A stretch of 40,812 nucleotides of DNA from Clostridiales bacterium (GTDB lineage: Bacteria; Bacillota; Clostridia; Christensenellales; CAG-314), in the NCBI GenBank assembly GCA_003537755.1, contig DPQS01000075.1, positions 1-40,812 of the forward strand, read 5' to 3'. The notes under the pieces were generated by a model, which was not told the origin of the DNA, made no database searches, and saw nothing but the letters and a program-made list of their open reading frames with translations. Of the stretch, positions 34,607-40,812 are shown piece after piece; positions within the stretch are counted from its first letter, which is position 1, and each line of letters starts with the position of its first letter. Position numbers and translations under genes: made by a program.

Positions 34607-35794
34607 TTATGAAACTATTACGGAAAATGCATCGTTAATATTAGATGCCTGTTTGATATTTACAAGTGCTCGAGGACGATTGTCAAATCCGGAAGAAACC
34701 AACAAATAATTGTCTGTTCTACTTCCACCGCTGGTCAACGTATAAGTAATCTCTCTATAGCCGAACACCGCCATAGTATGCGAACCATTACTGTTCATAT
34801 TGTCAACATAATCGTACCCATCACTACTATACAGCTGAGAAACCGTATAATTTTGCATAAAAATTGCAACCGGATACATTTTATCTAACTGTGCCTTAAC
34901 TTTTGAATAGCTGAATTTTCCCAACGTCATACATGAAGTAAATGAAGCCGTATACCCTTGTCGTGAACAGTATGTACTAAGACCGTTTTTGAATCCGTTT
35001 ATAGTCGTACCGGCAGTAGAAACGTTCGTTTTCATGTCTACAGCTAACTGTTGTGCGACTTTATCCGTAGTATCATCCGAAGACTTATATGCTATACTCG
35101 TTCCTACTTTTTTGTATGATGTGTAGTTTGGAATCAGGTTTTCCTTATCCTTATCCCAATACTGAATAAGACTTGCTCCTGCAATCGGCGAACATCCGTT
35201 AGTAATATTTGTCACACTAAACACCGCCGGATGAATTGCCGCCAATTTCTTTACATTTTCATTTTTCCCGGTGCAATAAATGTATTCAGTCGAATATGTA
35301 AAATCTACACCACCGGAATAATAACTTGATTCTCTGATAATATCTACTTCTTGTTTTGTTAGTGCACGTTCTGTTTTTGCCACATAAAATGTTCCGTCCT
35401 TGTACTGCAGAAAGCTCATAAAGCTTGCATATACAAATTGCCCGTCGAACGTAACATCAAACGGAAATTCACTTTCAAGGGACATTTCCATTACGTCAAA
35501 ACTCTCAAAAGCATTTGCAATAATTGCATAACCTTTCGTGCCGTTATATGAGAAATCATACGCCCATCCTAAACGAACTAAATCCATGTCGTATATTTCA
35601 TATTTTTGAGCACTTAGCTGATAAGGCTCATCATCACAATTTGCCAGTTGCAGCACAGAATTAGTGAATAGCGCATCGCATGGATCTTCTGACGAGATGT
35701 CTTGAGCTAAAGCCACCACACCCAAATTTACCAAACAACTTGCAGCAATGAGAAGCAGTAGAATTGTAATTTTTAGTTGCATTGTTTTTTTCAT
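34607..35794 (-). CDS. Secreted C39-like papain-fold cysteine peptidase
   Basis: This 395-residue protein has a signal peptide ending near residue 30 (VVALA before QD). A propeptide-like region (about 31-190) precedes a papain-fold domain. The catalytic cysteine is likely C201 in NGCSPIAGASLIQYWD, which follows the GCxPxAG pattern of C39-like and C10 peptidases. The catalytic histidine is likely H339 in NGSHTMAVFGY, and an Asn/Asp downstream (D361-N362) could complete the site. AGGAGG nine bases before the ATG is the strongest ribosome binding site of the cluster. It is encoded between an ECF sigma factor and a membrane protein. It may process a surface substrate, but no target can be named. 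Confidence 0.75.
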   Translation of the reverse strand: MKKTMQLKITILLLLIAASCLVNLGVVALAQDISSEDPCDALFTNSVLQLANCDDEPYQLSAQKYEIYDMDLVRLGWAYDFSYNGTKGYAIIANAFESFDVMEMSLESEFPFDVTFDGQFVYASFMSFLQYKDGTFYVAKTERALTKQEVDIIRESSYYSGGVDFTYSTEYIYCTGKNENVKKLAAIHPAVFSVTNITNGCSPIAGASLIQYWDKDKENLIPNYTSYKKVGTSIAYKSSDDTTDKVAQQLAVDMKTNVSTAGTTINGFKNGLSTYCSRQGYTASFTSCMTLGKFSYSKVKAQLDKMYPVAIFMQNYTVSQLYSSDGYDYVDNMNSNGSHTMAVFGYREITYTLTSGGSRTDNYLLVSSGFDNRPRALVNIKQASNINDAFSVIVS

Positions 35795-35844
35795 TGAAAA
35801 TGTCCTCCTTTAGGCTTTTCTAATAGTAAGACAGTTTCAAAGGC

Positions 35845-36360
35845 TTATTTTGTGACGTTTATAGAAAAATTTTTAAATTTTTTTATAGCTCGTTCGTATT
35901 TCTTACGTACGGAAGCACCGGAAATGTTCAAAATTTCACCGATTTCTCTATGGTTAAAGCCACACCAATGATACAAATACAAAACTTTCTTTTCGTCCTC
36001 GGTCAGATAATCAAGATCATTAAGATAACAATCTTCATAATCCGAAACAACGGTTTTAATAATGCTATCTAAATAAATTCTTTCGCGTTCCTTTTGACGA
36101 ACTTCCGTAAAAACCATATTCTTTGCTTTGTTAGCACAGCACGTTATCAACCAAAACATTGGATTTTTGACATAGAATCTTTTATTACGAGGCTCCAATA
36201 AACTCATAAATACTGATTGTACAGCATCTTCCGCATTACCACGTCCATAATTCTTTGACAAAACGCGCACCAATCTAGCATAGTAAGTATTATACAATTT
36301 TTCTGCGTTTTCATCATTGTGAATATCGTTTATAATTTTGTTAAAATCGCCAGTTTCCAT
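35845..36360 (-). CDS. ECF-type sigma-70 family RNA polymerase sigma factor
   Basis: This 171-residue protein has sigma region 2 (about 20-90, with NAEDAVQSVFMSLL and a tryptophan-containing melting segment MFWLITCCANKAKN). Region 4 (about 115-165) has LTEDEKKVLYLYHWCGFNHREIGEILNISGASVRKKYERAIKK, a clear helix-turn-helix. There is no region 1 or 3, as in ECF sigma factors. It redirects RNA polymerase to a small promoter set, probably including its own cluster. It begins 21 bp after the XRE regulator gene and is followed by the peptidase and the single-pass membrane protein. Confidence 0.85.
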   Translation of the reverse strand: METGDFNKIINDIHNDENAEKLYNTYYARLVRVLSKNYGRGNAEDAVQSVFMSLLEPRNKRFYVKNPMFWLITCCANKAKNMVFTEVRQKERERIYLDSIIKTVVSDYEDCYLNDLDYLTEDEKKVLYLYHWCGFNHREIGEILNISGASVRKKYERAIKKFKNFSINVTK

Positions 36361-36381
36361 CTTGTGTACTTCCCGACATAC

Positions 36382-36702
36382 CTACTGTTTGTGGGTAAAA
36401 CTTTGAATCATACAAATTATGGCGTCTCTTTGCGAAGCAGTCAAAACATCCCATTCTTTCAAAAGCATCAATCTCTGCGTGTCAACGGGAACCATAGTTT
36501 CATCCTCATTACAGAACAACTCTGCCATTGAAATTTCTAAAGCGGTACAAACTTTTTCCAGTGCATCGACACTTGGTAAATAATCACGTTTACTGTACCA
36601 GTTGGATATACACGCTGTTGTCAAATCCGCTTTTTGTGCAAGGGCATATATCGACATATTTTTCTTTTCCATTAAGGATTTGATTTTTTGTCTTACATCC
36701 AT
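36382..36702 (-). CDS. XRE-family helix-turn-helix regulator
   Basis: This 106-residue DNA-binding protein starts at the ATG at 36702, seven bases after GAGGT; an upstream ATG at 36753 lacks such a site. The HTH spans about residues 4-60, with MSIYALAQKADLTTACISNWYS as helices 2-3 and ALEISMAELF closing the domain. The C-terminal 35 residues are helical and may dimerise. It is divergent from the CBASS operon and first of the sigma/peptidase cluster. An ATAGTTAT inverted repeat lies between the two transcription units, so it may repress both. Confidence 0.85.
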   Translation of the reverse strand: MDVRQKIKSLMEKKNMSIYALAQKADLTTACISNWYSKRDYLPSVDALEKVCTALEISMAELFCNEDETMVPVDTQRLMLLKEWDVLTASQRDAIICMIQSFTHKQ

Positions 36703-36720
36703 TTTTAATACCTCGCACAT

Positions 36721-36788
36721 ATAGTTATTGTAATTATTATAATAAATTTTCACTATACATATAAATAGTTATAGTTTATAATAACTAT
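36721..36788. promoter_or_regulatory. ATAGTTAT repeat operator between XRE regulator and CBASS
   Basis: ATAGTTAT occurs at 36721-36728 and 36765-36772, and its exact inverse ATAACTAT at 36781-36788. The last two form an 8-bp inverted repeat with an 8-bp spacer. A minus-strand TATAAT (36736-36741) for the XRE cluster lies between the copies, so a bound XRE protein could block its own promoter and lie just upstream of the CBASS promoter. Confidence 0.5.
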
Positions 36789-36822
36789 AGTATTGACTAC
36801 TATCAAAAAATTATGTCACACT

Positions 36823-36852
36823 TTGCACCCTTAGATCTGTCTTATATATAGA
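36823..36852 (+). promoter_or_regulatory. Candidate CBASS promoter
   Basis: TTGCAC (36823-36828) and a TATATA/TATAGA hexamer (36845-36852) are 16 or 18 bp apart. Transcription would start near 36859, followed by AAAGGAGG at 36864-36871 and the ATG at 36882. Confidence 0.4.
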
Positions 36853-36881
36853 AGTACAAACATAAAGGAGGCTTGGTACAA

Positions 36882-38036
36882 ATGACAACTAAAAGTCAAG
36901 AAACACACAGAAAAACAATTCCAACTCCAAGCAAGATTCTCTTATGGGCAATGGCTGCAGGACGTTGTGAAAAATGCGGAAAAATACTTTACAAGCACCC
37001 GCTCACTGGAACAGACGGTAATTATGCACAAATTGCTCATAACCACCCTGTTGGTAAACGTGGACCTCGATTTGAACACAAGATCGACTCTTCGTTAAAT
37101 ATAGATGACGTTTCAAATCTTTTACTTCTTTGTGCAGAGTGCCATAAAGAAATTGATGATAATCCAACACTGTACACCGTTGAACACTTAAAAAACATCA
37201 AACAAACACACGAAACATGCGTTTACAAAGCCACAGATTTTGAACATATAAAGACGACAACAGTCATTAAATATGCTGCTAATCTTCACGGTAGATCACT
37301 AAGCATCGACAATATCAGCGATGCCTTATTCCCCGAAAAATTTGCTAGAAATATCATCGAATTAGGACTTAAAAATTCTTCTTGGAATACTAGTGATGAA
37401 GCGTATTGGTCATACGAAAGTCAAAATCTCGAGAAGAACTTCAAAAACAAAGTCCTTCCGCTTTTTGATAACAGTAACAACGAAAGAAAAGACTTTTCAA
37501 TCTTTGCACTAGCGCCGATTCCACTTCTTATAAAGTTTGGGACACTTTTGTCAAACAAACAAAGAATCGATGTTTATCAACTTCAAAAATCACCTACGCA
37601 AACATGGCGTTGGCAAAACTCGAATACAAGGGTTAAATACACCACCAACTACAAAAATTGTCCGACAAGTATAAAACAAGTTGTACTTATACTCTCATTA
37701 AGCGGAAAACCTCTGATTGACACCATCCAATCAACTGTTTCTTTTGAAAACTCACTTGTTGTTGAAATAACAACAGATACCACGCCATACGAAGATTTTC
37801 TAAAAACAAGACAACAACTCGACGATTTTATTAAAGAGTACCTGAAGACAAAAGAGGAAATACGCAGCATTTGCAAGCAAGTTGTACCGATTCACCTTTT
37901 TGCGGCAATTCCAAATGCTATCGCTGTTGAAATTGGTCGTCACCGCGATACCACTGCCGATCTTCCATTGATTACGTATAATCTTACAAACAACAAATAC
38001 CACCATGCACTCACAATAGGAGATACTAATGAATAA
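36882..38036 (+). CDS. cap5: CBASS effector Cap5: HNH endonuclease fused to SAVED domain
   Basis: This 384-residue protein starts at the ATG at 36882, ten bases after AAAGGAGG. The N-terminal HNH nuclease has a zinc-type CxxC (C29, C32), the catalytic HNH-like segment AHNHP (H53-H55) and CAECH (C84, C87, H88). The rest (about 145-384) matches a SAVED domain, with the conserved blocks FALAPIPLLIKFGTLLS and IHLFAAIPNAIAVEIGR. In known Cap5 proteins, SAVED binds the cyclic nucleotide made by the CD-NTase and triggers oligomerisation and DNA degradation, killing the infected cell. It overlaps the CD-NTase gene by eight bases, so both are made together. The exact signal nucleotide is unknown. Confidence 0.88.
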   Translation: MTTKSQETHRKTIPTPSKILLWAMAAGRCEKCGKILYKHPLTGTDGNYAQIAHNHPVGKRGPRFEHKIDSSLNIDDVSNLLLLCAECHKEIDDNPTLYTVEHLKNIKQTHETCVYKATDFEHIKTTTVIKYAANLHGRSLSIDNISDALFPEKFARNIIELGLKNSSWNTSDEAYWSYESQNLEKNFKNKVLPLFDNSNNERKDFSIFALAPIPLLIKFGTLLSNKQRIDVYQLQKSPTQTWRWQNSNTRVKYTTNYKNCPTSIKQVVLILSLSGKPLIDTIQSTVSFENSLVVEITTDTTPYEDFLKTRQQLDDFIKEYLKTKEEIRSICKQVVPIHLFAAIPNAIAVEIGRHRDTTADLPLITYNLTNNKYHHALTIGDTNE

Positions 38037-39540
38037 TTTGTTAAATAAACTACTGTCCGAACTCGCGGATGAAATTGACATAACCGAAACACAAGAAAAT
38101 ACCATTGTAAAGGCTTACAAAAAAGTCGGCGATTGGCTAAACGAATCATCACAACTTTCGAAATATAAGGTTCACGTATTTACACAGGGTAGTATTCAAT
38201 ACGGAACAGCAATAAAGCCTATTGACGAAAACGACTATGATATTGACCTCGTCTGTGAATTAACAGAAAATACTTCTCATATGCAACCTCGCGAAATCAA
38301 ACAGGTAGTCGGTAATAGTCTAAAAGCAAACAGTACATATTCAAAAATGTTGGATGATGAAGGAAGGCGTTGTTGGACACTAATCTACAGTGATGAGCTC
38401 AATTTTCATATGGACATTCTTCCGTGCATTCAATACAACGAGAGACTTGTTCTTAATGAAAAAGCAATGTGTTACTATGGAACAGCACCCGTCTCTTATC
38501 AAAAACTTGCTGTACTTGCCACGGATAAAGTAGACAACAAATACGATTATATTACAACAAACCCAAAGGGCTTTGCCCAATGGTTCAAAGAACGCATCAA
38601 TGTCAATAAACCTCAGGTAAAGACTGATAGTATAGAAAATCCGCCTACTTACCCGCGCAAAACAATATTGCAAAAGGCAATTCAGCTACTGAAAAGACAC
38701 CGAGACGTTTACTTTCTCGACAAAGACGACAGCGACAAGCCAATATCTATGATAATCACTACACTGTTGGCAAAATGCCATAGTGGACAGAATAGTATTG
38801 TATCATTATTGGAAGATGCATTGGATAAGATACCTCAACTTATCGGGCATGGAAAAGAAAAGTATGAAATACTCAATCCAACAATGCCGTCGGAAAATTT
38901 TGCCGATAAATGGAACGAAAAGGAAAGCAAGGCTATCGCTTTCTTTAATTGGTTAAAACAACTAAATAAAGATATTGCATGGCTGAATACGCTTACTACA
39001 TACACGGCATTGTCAGCAGGGCTAAAAAAGCTGTTTGCGCAAAAACCCGTTGATCGCTTGATGACAAGATATGCGTCAGAACTTCAACAAGAGGCAGAAG
39101 CAGCGTCGGCATTATCTGAAGAAACGCCACCTCCGAGTGTGAACACTCTAAACATATTACCCTACCACAAAAAAGCACCATGGAGTATGCCCAAAGGATA
39201 TCGTATATGTATTAAGGGCGAGATAAGTACAGATAATGGTCAAACCTACAGAAGATTTTGCAGTGAGGAACTAATACCCAAAGGTGCATGTCTAAGATTT
39301 ACACCGATAAATACTCGTAAAGATGACGCGAAATACTTTTGGCAAATTACTAATACCGGCGAAGAAGCCCGTGCGGCACGACAACTTCGCGGGGAAGAAT
39401 TTGAAGACAGTAATGGTCCATCCAATGCAAGAATTGAACACTCTGTATACACAGGGAAACATTATGTACAATGTTTTTTTGTTAGAGGTAAACAATGTTT
39501 AGCTCAAAGCGAGCCTTTTGTTGTTTATATAGGTCAGTAA
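38029..39540 (+). CDS. CBASS CD-NTase with C-terminal sensor-like (AGS-C) domain
   Basis: This 503-residue cyclic oligonucleotide synthase has the nucleotidyltransferase signature GS (54-55) followed by D71 and D73 in NDYDIDLVCEL, and the third carboxylate D129 in FHMDILP. A helical domain typical of SMODS/CD-NTases continues to about residue 350. Residues about 370-503 form a beta-rich domain with MPKGYRICIKGEISTDNGQT, ending FVRGKQCLAQSEPFVVYIG. This resembles the AGS-C domain reported at the C-terminus of some SMODS proteins and is thought to sense a nucleotide or ligand. On phage infection such enzymes make cyclic di- or trinucleotides that activate the effector. No Cap2/Cap3 or HORMA/TRIP13 genes follow, so it is a type I CBASS. 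Confidence 0.88.
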   Translation: MNNLLNKLLSELADEIDITETQENTIVKAYKKVGDWLNESSQLSKYKVHVFTQGSIQYGTAIKPIDENDYDIDLVCELTENTSHMQPREIKQVVGNSLKANSTYSKMLDDEGRRCWTLIYSDELNFHMDILPCIQYNERLVLNEKAMCYYGTAPVSYQKLAVLATDKVDNKYDYITTNPKGFAQWFKERINVNKPQVKTDSIENPPTYPRKTILQKAIQLLKRHRDVYFLDKDDSDKPISMIITTLLAKCHSGQNSIVSLLEDALDKIPQLIGHGKEKYEILNPTMPSENFADKWNEKESKAIAFFNWLKQLNKDIAWLNTLTTYTALSAGLKKLFAQKPVDRLMTRYASELQQEAEAASALSEETPPPSVNTLNILPYHKKAPWSMPKGYRICIKGEISTDNGQTYRRFCSEELIPKGACLRFTPINTRKDDAKYFWQITNTGEEARAARQLRGEEFEDSNGPSNARIEHSVYTGKHYVQCFFVRGKQCLAQSEPFVVYIGQ

Positions 39541-39577
39541 TCATTTACGTTCAATAACGCTTCAAAGAACTATCTTG

Positions 39578-39937
39578 CTATCTCGTGTCCAGCCCCACAC
39601 AAAATTTTACAAGCCTACTATGCAGTATCTGCACATACTTTTCCGTGACGCGCCACTGTTCGGCAAGTTGTTTTTGCGTGGGGTTGGCGCCGGACAGATA
39701 CATATCCTGCCACAAACGTTGCATGGGGCAAGGGGCGGTTTGTATTGCGGCGTTGTAGTCGGCAAGCAGTTGCGGAAAGTTTGGCAGGCGGCTGTCGGAC
39801 ACCTTCACGTTTGTTTTTCCTTGGGCAAGTTGCGTGTAGTACCACTTTATGACGCTTAACTCGAAGCGTATTTGTCGTTCAGTTTTCAGTTTTTCCTCAT
39901 TCGGACTGACTTCTACCGTCCATTTATTCTTGCACAG
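39578..39937 (-). pseudogene. Sigma/ArpU-like HTH protein, apparently missing its N-terminus
   Basis: The minus-strand frame is open from a stop at 39938-39940 to the stop at 39578. It reads like real protein: EEKLKTERQIRFELSVIKWY, then a C-terminal helix-turn-helix with NPTQKQLAEQWRVTEKYVQI. This HTH resembles sigma region 4 and phage ArpU/RinA-type late regulators. No ATG, GTG or TTG occurs before the GTG at 39808, which would leave only 76 residues. I therefore read it as an N-terminally truncated gene; a short functional product from 39808 is possible. It lies between CBASS and a cluster of palindromic repeats, so a rearrangement is plausible. Confidence 0.45.
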
Positions 39938-39971
39938 TCAGGAATATAACAAAGTTGGGGTTGTGACGATG

Positions 39972-40036
39972 GTGCGTGCGCTTGTCTTTTATACAAGTCG
40001 TCGGCGCTAGCGCGCCGCCGACACAAGCGCACGCAC
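39972..40036. repeat. Long palindromic element
   Basis: Perfect 14-bp inverted arms (GTGCGTGCGCTTGT at 39972-39985 and its complement at 40023-40036) enclose a second perfect stem (GTCGGCG at 40000-40006 with CGCCGAC at 40016-40022). A competing CTTGT/ACAAG hairpin lies in the left arm. The element is GC-rich, unlike the CBASS genes beside it. It could be an interspersed repeat or a structured RNA. Confidence 0.65.
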
Positions 40037-40130
40037 GCCGAAACTAAACAGGGCAAACAGGTCGTGAAATGCAAAGCACCGAACGGAAGCGAAGTTCGTC
40101 GCAGACCCGCTTGTGCCACCAGACGCAAAC

Positions 40131-40171
40131 AATACGAACTTTGAAGTAAAATCGGAGTTCGTATTTTTTTT
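40131..40171 (+). terminator. Strong rho-independent terminator on the plus strand
   Basis: A perfect 10-bp stem (AATACGAACT with AGTTCGTATT) encloses a 15-base loop and runs into eight T residues. No plus-strand protein gene precedes it closely, since CBASS ends about 590 bp upstream. Either the CBASS transcript runs this far or a non-coding RNA ends here. Confidence 0.7.
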
Positions 40172-40197
40172 GCAAAGGACTTCTTCGGCGTAAAAAA

Positions 40198-40242
40198 TGC
40201 ACCACCAAAAGTTTTACATTTCTGTCCAACTTTTGGGGTGCA
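40198..40242 (-). mobile_element. 45-bp element with inverted repeats like IS3-type ends
   Basis: On the minus strand it begins TGCACCCCAAAAGTTGGACA and ends with the near-complement AACTTTTGGTGGTGCA (one extra base). The core CCCCAAAAGTTGGACA is a sequence I associate with the termini of IS3/IS150-type insertion sequences. With both ends joined and no transposase between, it would be a collapsed or miniature element. The assignment is from memory of such ends and is moderate. Confidence 0.45.
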
Positions 40243-40398
40243 CTTCATCCATGGGACTGCAATTCCTGTCGCGACAAAAAGCGCTAGGCAGGATAAGCAC
40301 CGATTGCAAAAGCAACCGATAAAATACGTCCATGCAATATGCAAGTTCTCACTGTAATATGCAAAGCGAATGTTACTTCATCGACTTAAATGCAATGT

Positions 40399-40812
40399 TT
40401 AATCGTCTATCTTTATCATTCTGTACCCGATGCCGACGTGAGTTTGAATGTGTTGCGGCGAATCGGCGGACGGTTCGATTTTTTTGCGCAAAGTTGCCAT
40501 AAATACGCGCAGGGAAGCAATGTTGCTTTCCCAAGCCGCGCCCCATATTTTTTGCGTAATGAAAGTATGAGTAAGCACTTTCCCGACGTTTTTTGACAAT
40601 AAGCACAGTAGTTTGTATTCGATAGGGGTAAGGTGAAGTTCTTCGCCGCTTAAATATGCGCAACCCGCGCCGTAATCTATTTTCAGATTTCCGTTGACAA
40701 AAACCGACTCGGACTTGTTCAACGATTGTGTCGAGAGAAGCCTTCTTGTTGTAACGCGGATTCTTGCAAGCAATTCTTCGACGGAAAACGGTTTTGTCAG
40801 ATAATCGTCCGC
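40399..40812 (-). CDS. kdpE: KdpE-like OmpR-family response regulator, C-terminal part (window edge)
   Basis: The frame is open to the right edge of the window, so the N-terminal receiver is cut off. What remains (137 residues) starts with the receiver end ADDYLTKPFSVEELLARIR, including the conserved lysine after the switch threonine. A winged-helix DNA-binding domain follows: LTPIEYKLLCLLSKNVGKVLTH, IWGAAWESNIASLRVFMATLRKKIE and the closing HVGIGYRM. This matches KdpE, the regulator of high-affinity potassium uptake, better than other OmpR members. It is probably an ordinary chromosomal gene flanking the acquired island. Its sensor kinase would lie beyond the window. Confidence 0.85.
   Translation of the reverse strand, partial: ADDYLTKPFSVEELLARIRVTTRRLLSTQSLNKSESVFVNGNLKIDYGAGCAYLSGEELHLTPIEYKLLCLLSKNVGKVLTHTFITQKIWGAAWESNIASLRVFMATLRKKIEPSADSPQHIQTHVGIGYRMIKIDD

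Larger units (their letters stand above)
39939..40398. other. Palindrome-rich intergenic region
   Basis: I see no convincing gene in this stretch. It holds a long imperfect palindrome (39972-40036), a rho-independent terminator (40131-40171) and a mobile-element-like inverted repeat (40198-40242), each listed separately. A minus-strand open frame from 40344 to 39913 runs through all three and is rich in Cys and Arg; I take it as non-coding. Confidence 0.5.

Noticed and set aside
39980..40000. Sequencing-adapter contamination
   Set aside because: The bases around TTGTATAAAAGACAAG recall a transposase adapter end, but differ at several positions and belong to a perfect 14-bp palindrome, so they look natural.
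39972..40171. Retron-type msr-msd RNA
   Set aside because: The nested inverted repeats suggested it, but no reverse transcriptase gene is in the neighbourhood and typical primer features could not be identified.
39913..40344. A 143-codon minus-strand open frame
   Set aside because: It runs through two palindromic elements and a terminator, is rich in Cys and Arg, and has no clear ribosome binding site or family. It is more likely a translated repeat.
1..40812. CRISPR arrays, tRNA and rRNA genes
   Set aside because: No regularly spaced direct repeats, cloverleaf or rRNA-like conserved blocks were noticed by eye; a dedicated covariance search was not possible.

Overview
The window reads as a chromosomal segment of an uncultured, Gram-positive-type gut Clostridia bacterium; a Christensenellales-like lineage is only an inference. 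The basis is AGGAGG-type ribosome binding sites, many single-lipobox lipoproteins, a CUT1 sugar ABC transporter, a cupin-AraC regulator and a carbohydrate-heavy gene set. No rRNA, tRNA or CRISPR array was seen.

Positions 350-33486 form a large glycan-utilisation region, almost all on the minus strand. In the direction of transcription it contains: an operon with two tandem GH38 alpha-mannosidases and a repeat-bearing lipoprotein (33486-25313); a group of three small membrane proteins (24334-22283) divergent from an ABC ATPase (24370-25101, plus strand); the CUT1 operon of solute-binding protein, two permeases, an Ig-like lipoprotein and a DUF4838 lipoprotein (22065-12974); a plus-strand AraC regulator (12011-12853) divergent from a GH29 fucosidase (11801-10608) and a 61-residue Gfo/Idh/MocA remnant; a giant repeat lipoprotein that appears separated by a one-base frame change from a second DUF4838 protein (10012-3840); and a TIM-barrel hydrolase plus a GH20 hexosaminidase (3429-350). 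The mannosidases, fucosidase and hexosaminidase lack signal peptides, so the likely model is surface capture by lipoproteins, import of oligosaccharides by the ABC system, and trimming in the cytoplasm. Mannose, fucose and HexNAc together point to N-glycan or mucin-type host glycans.

Three of these operons share the same promoter layout: a 12-bp element related to TACAAATATTGC, repeated in direct orientation exactly 21 bp apart, with a -10 hexamer exactly 23 nt downstream of the proximal copy. A degenerate version precedes the fucosidase. This looks like the operator of the AraC regulator and is the best regulatory finding here.

Positions about 33.7-39.9 kb are visibly more AT-rich and hold a different gene set: an XRE regulator, an ECF-type sigma factor, a secreted papain-like (C39-type) cysteine peptidase and a single-pass membrane protein in one minus-strand cluster, divergent from a compact two-gene CBASS anti-phage system (HNH-SAVED effector and CD-NTase). 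Downstream lie an apparently truncated sigma/ArpU-like ORF and dense palindromic repeats resembling mobile-element ends. The window ends inside a KdpE-like response regulator. The island is likely horizontally acquired.
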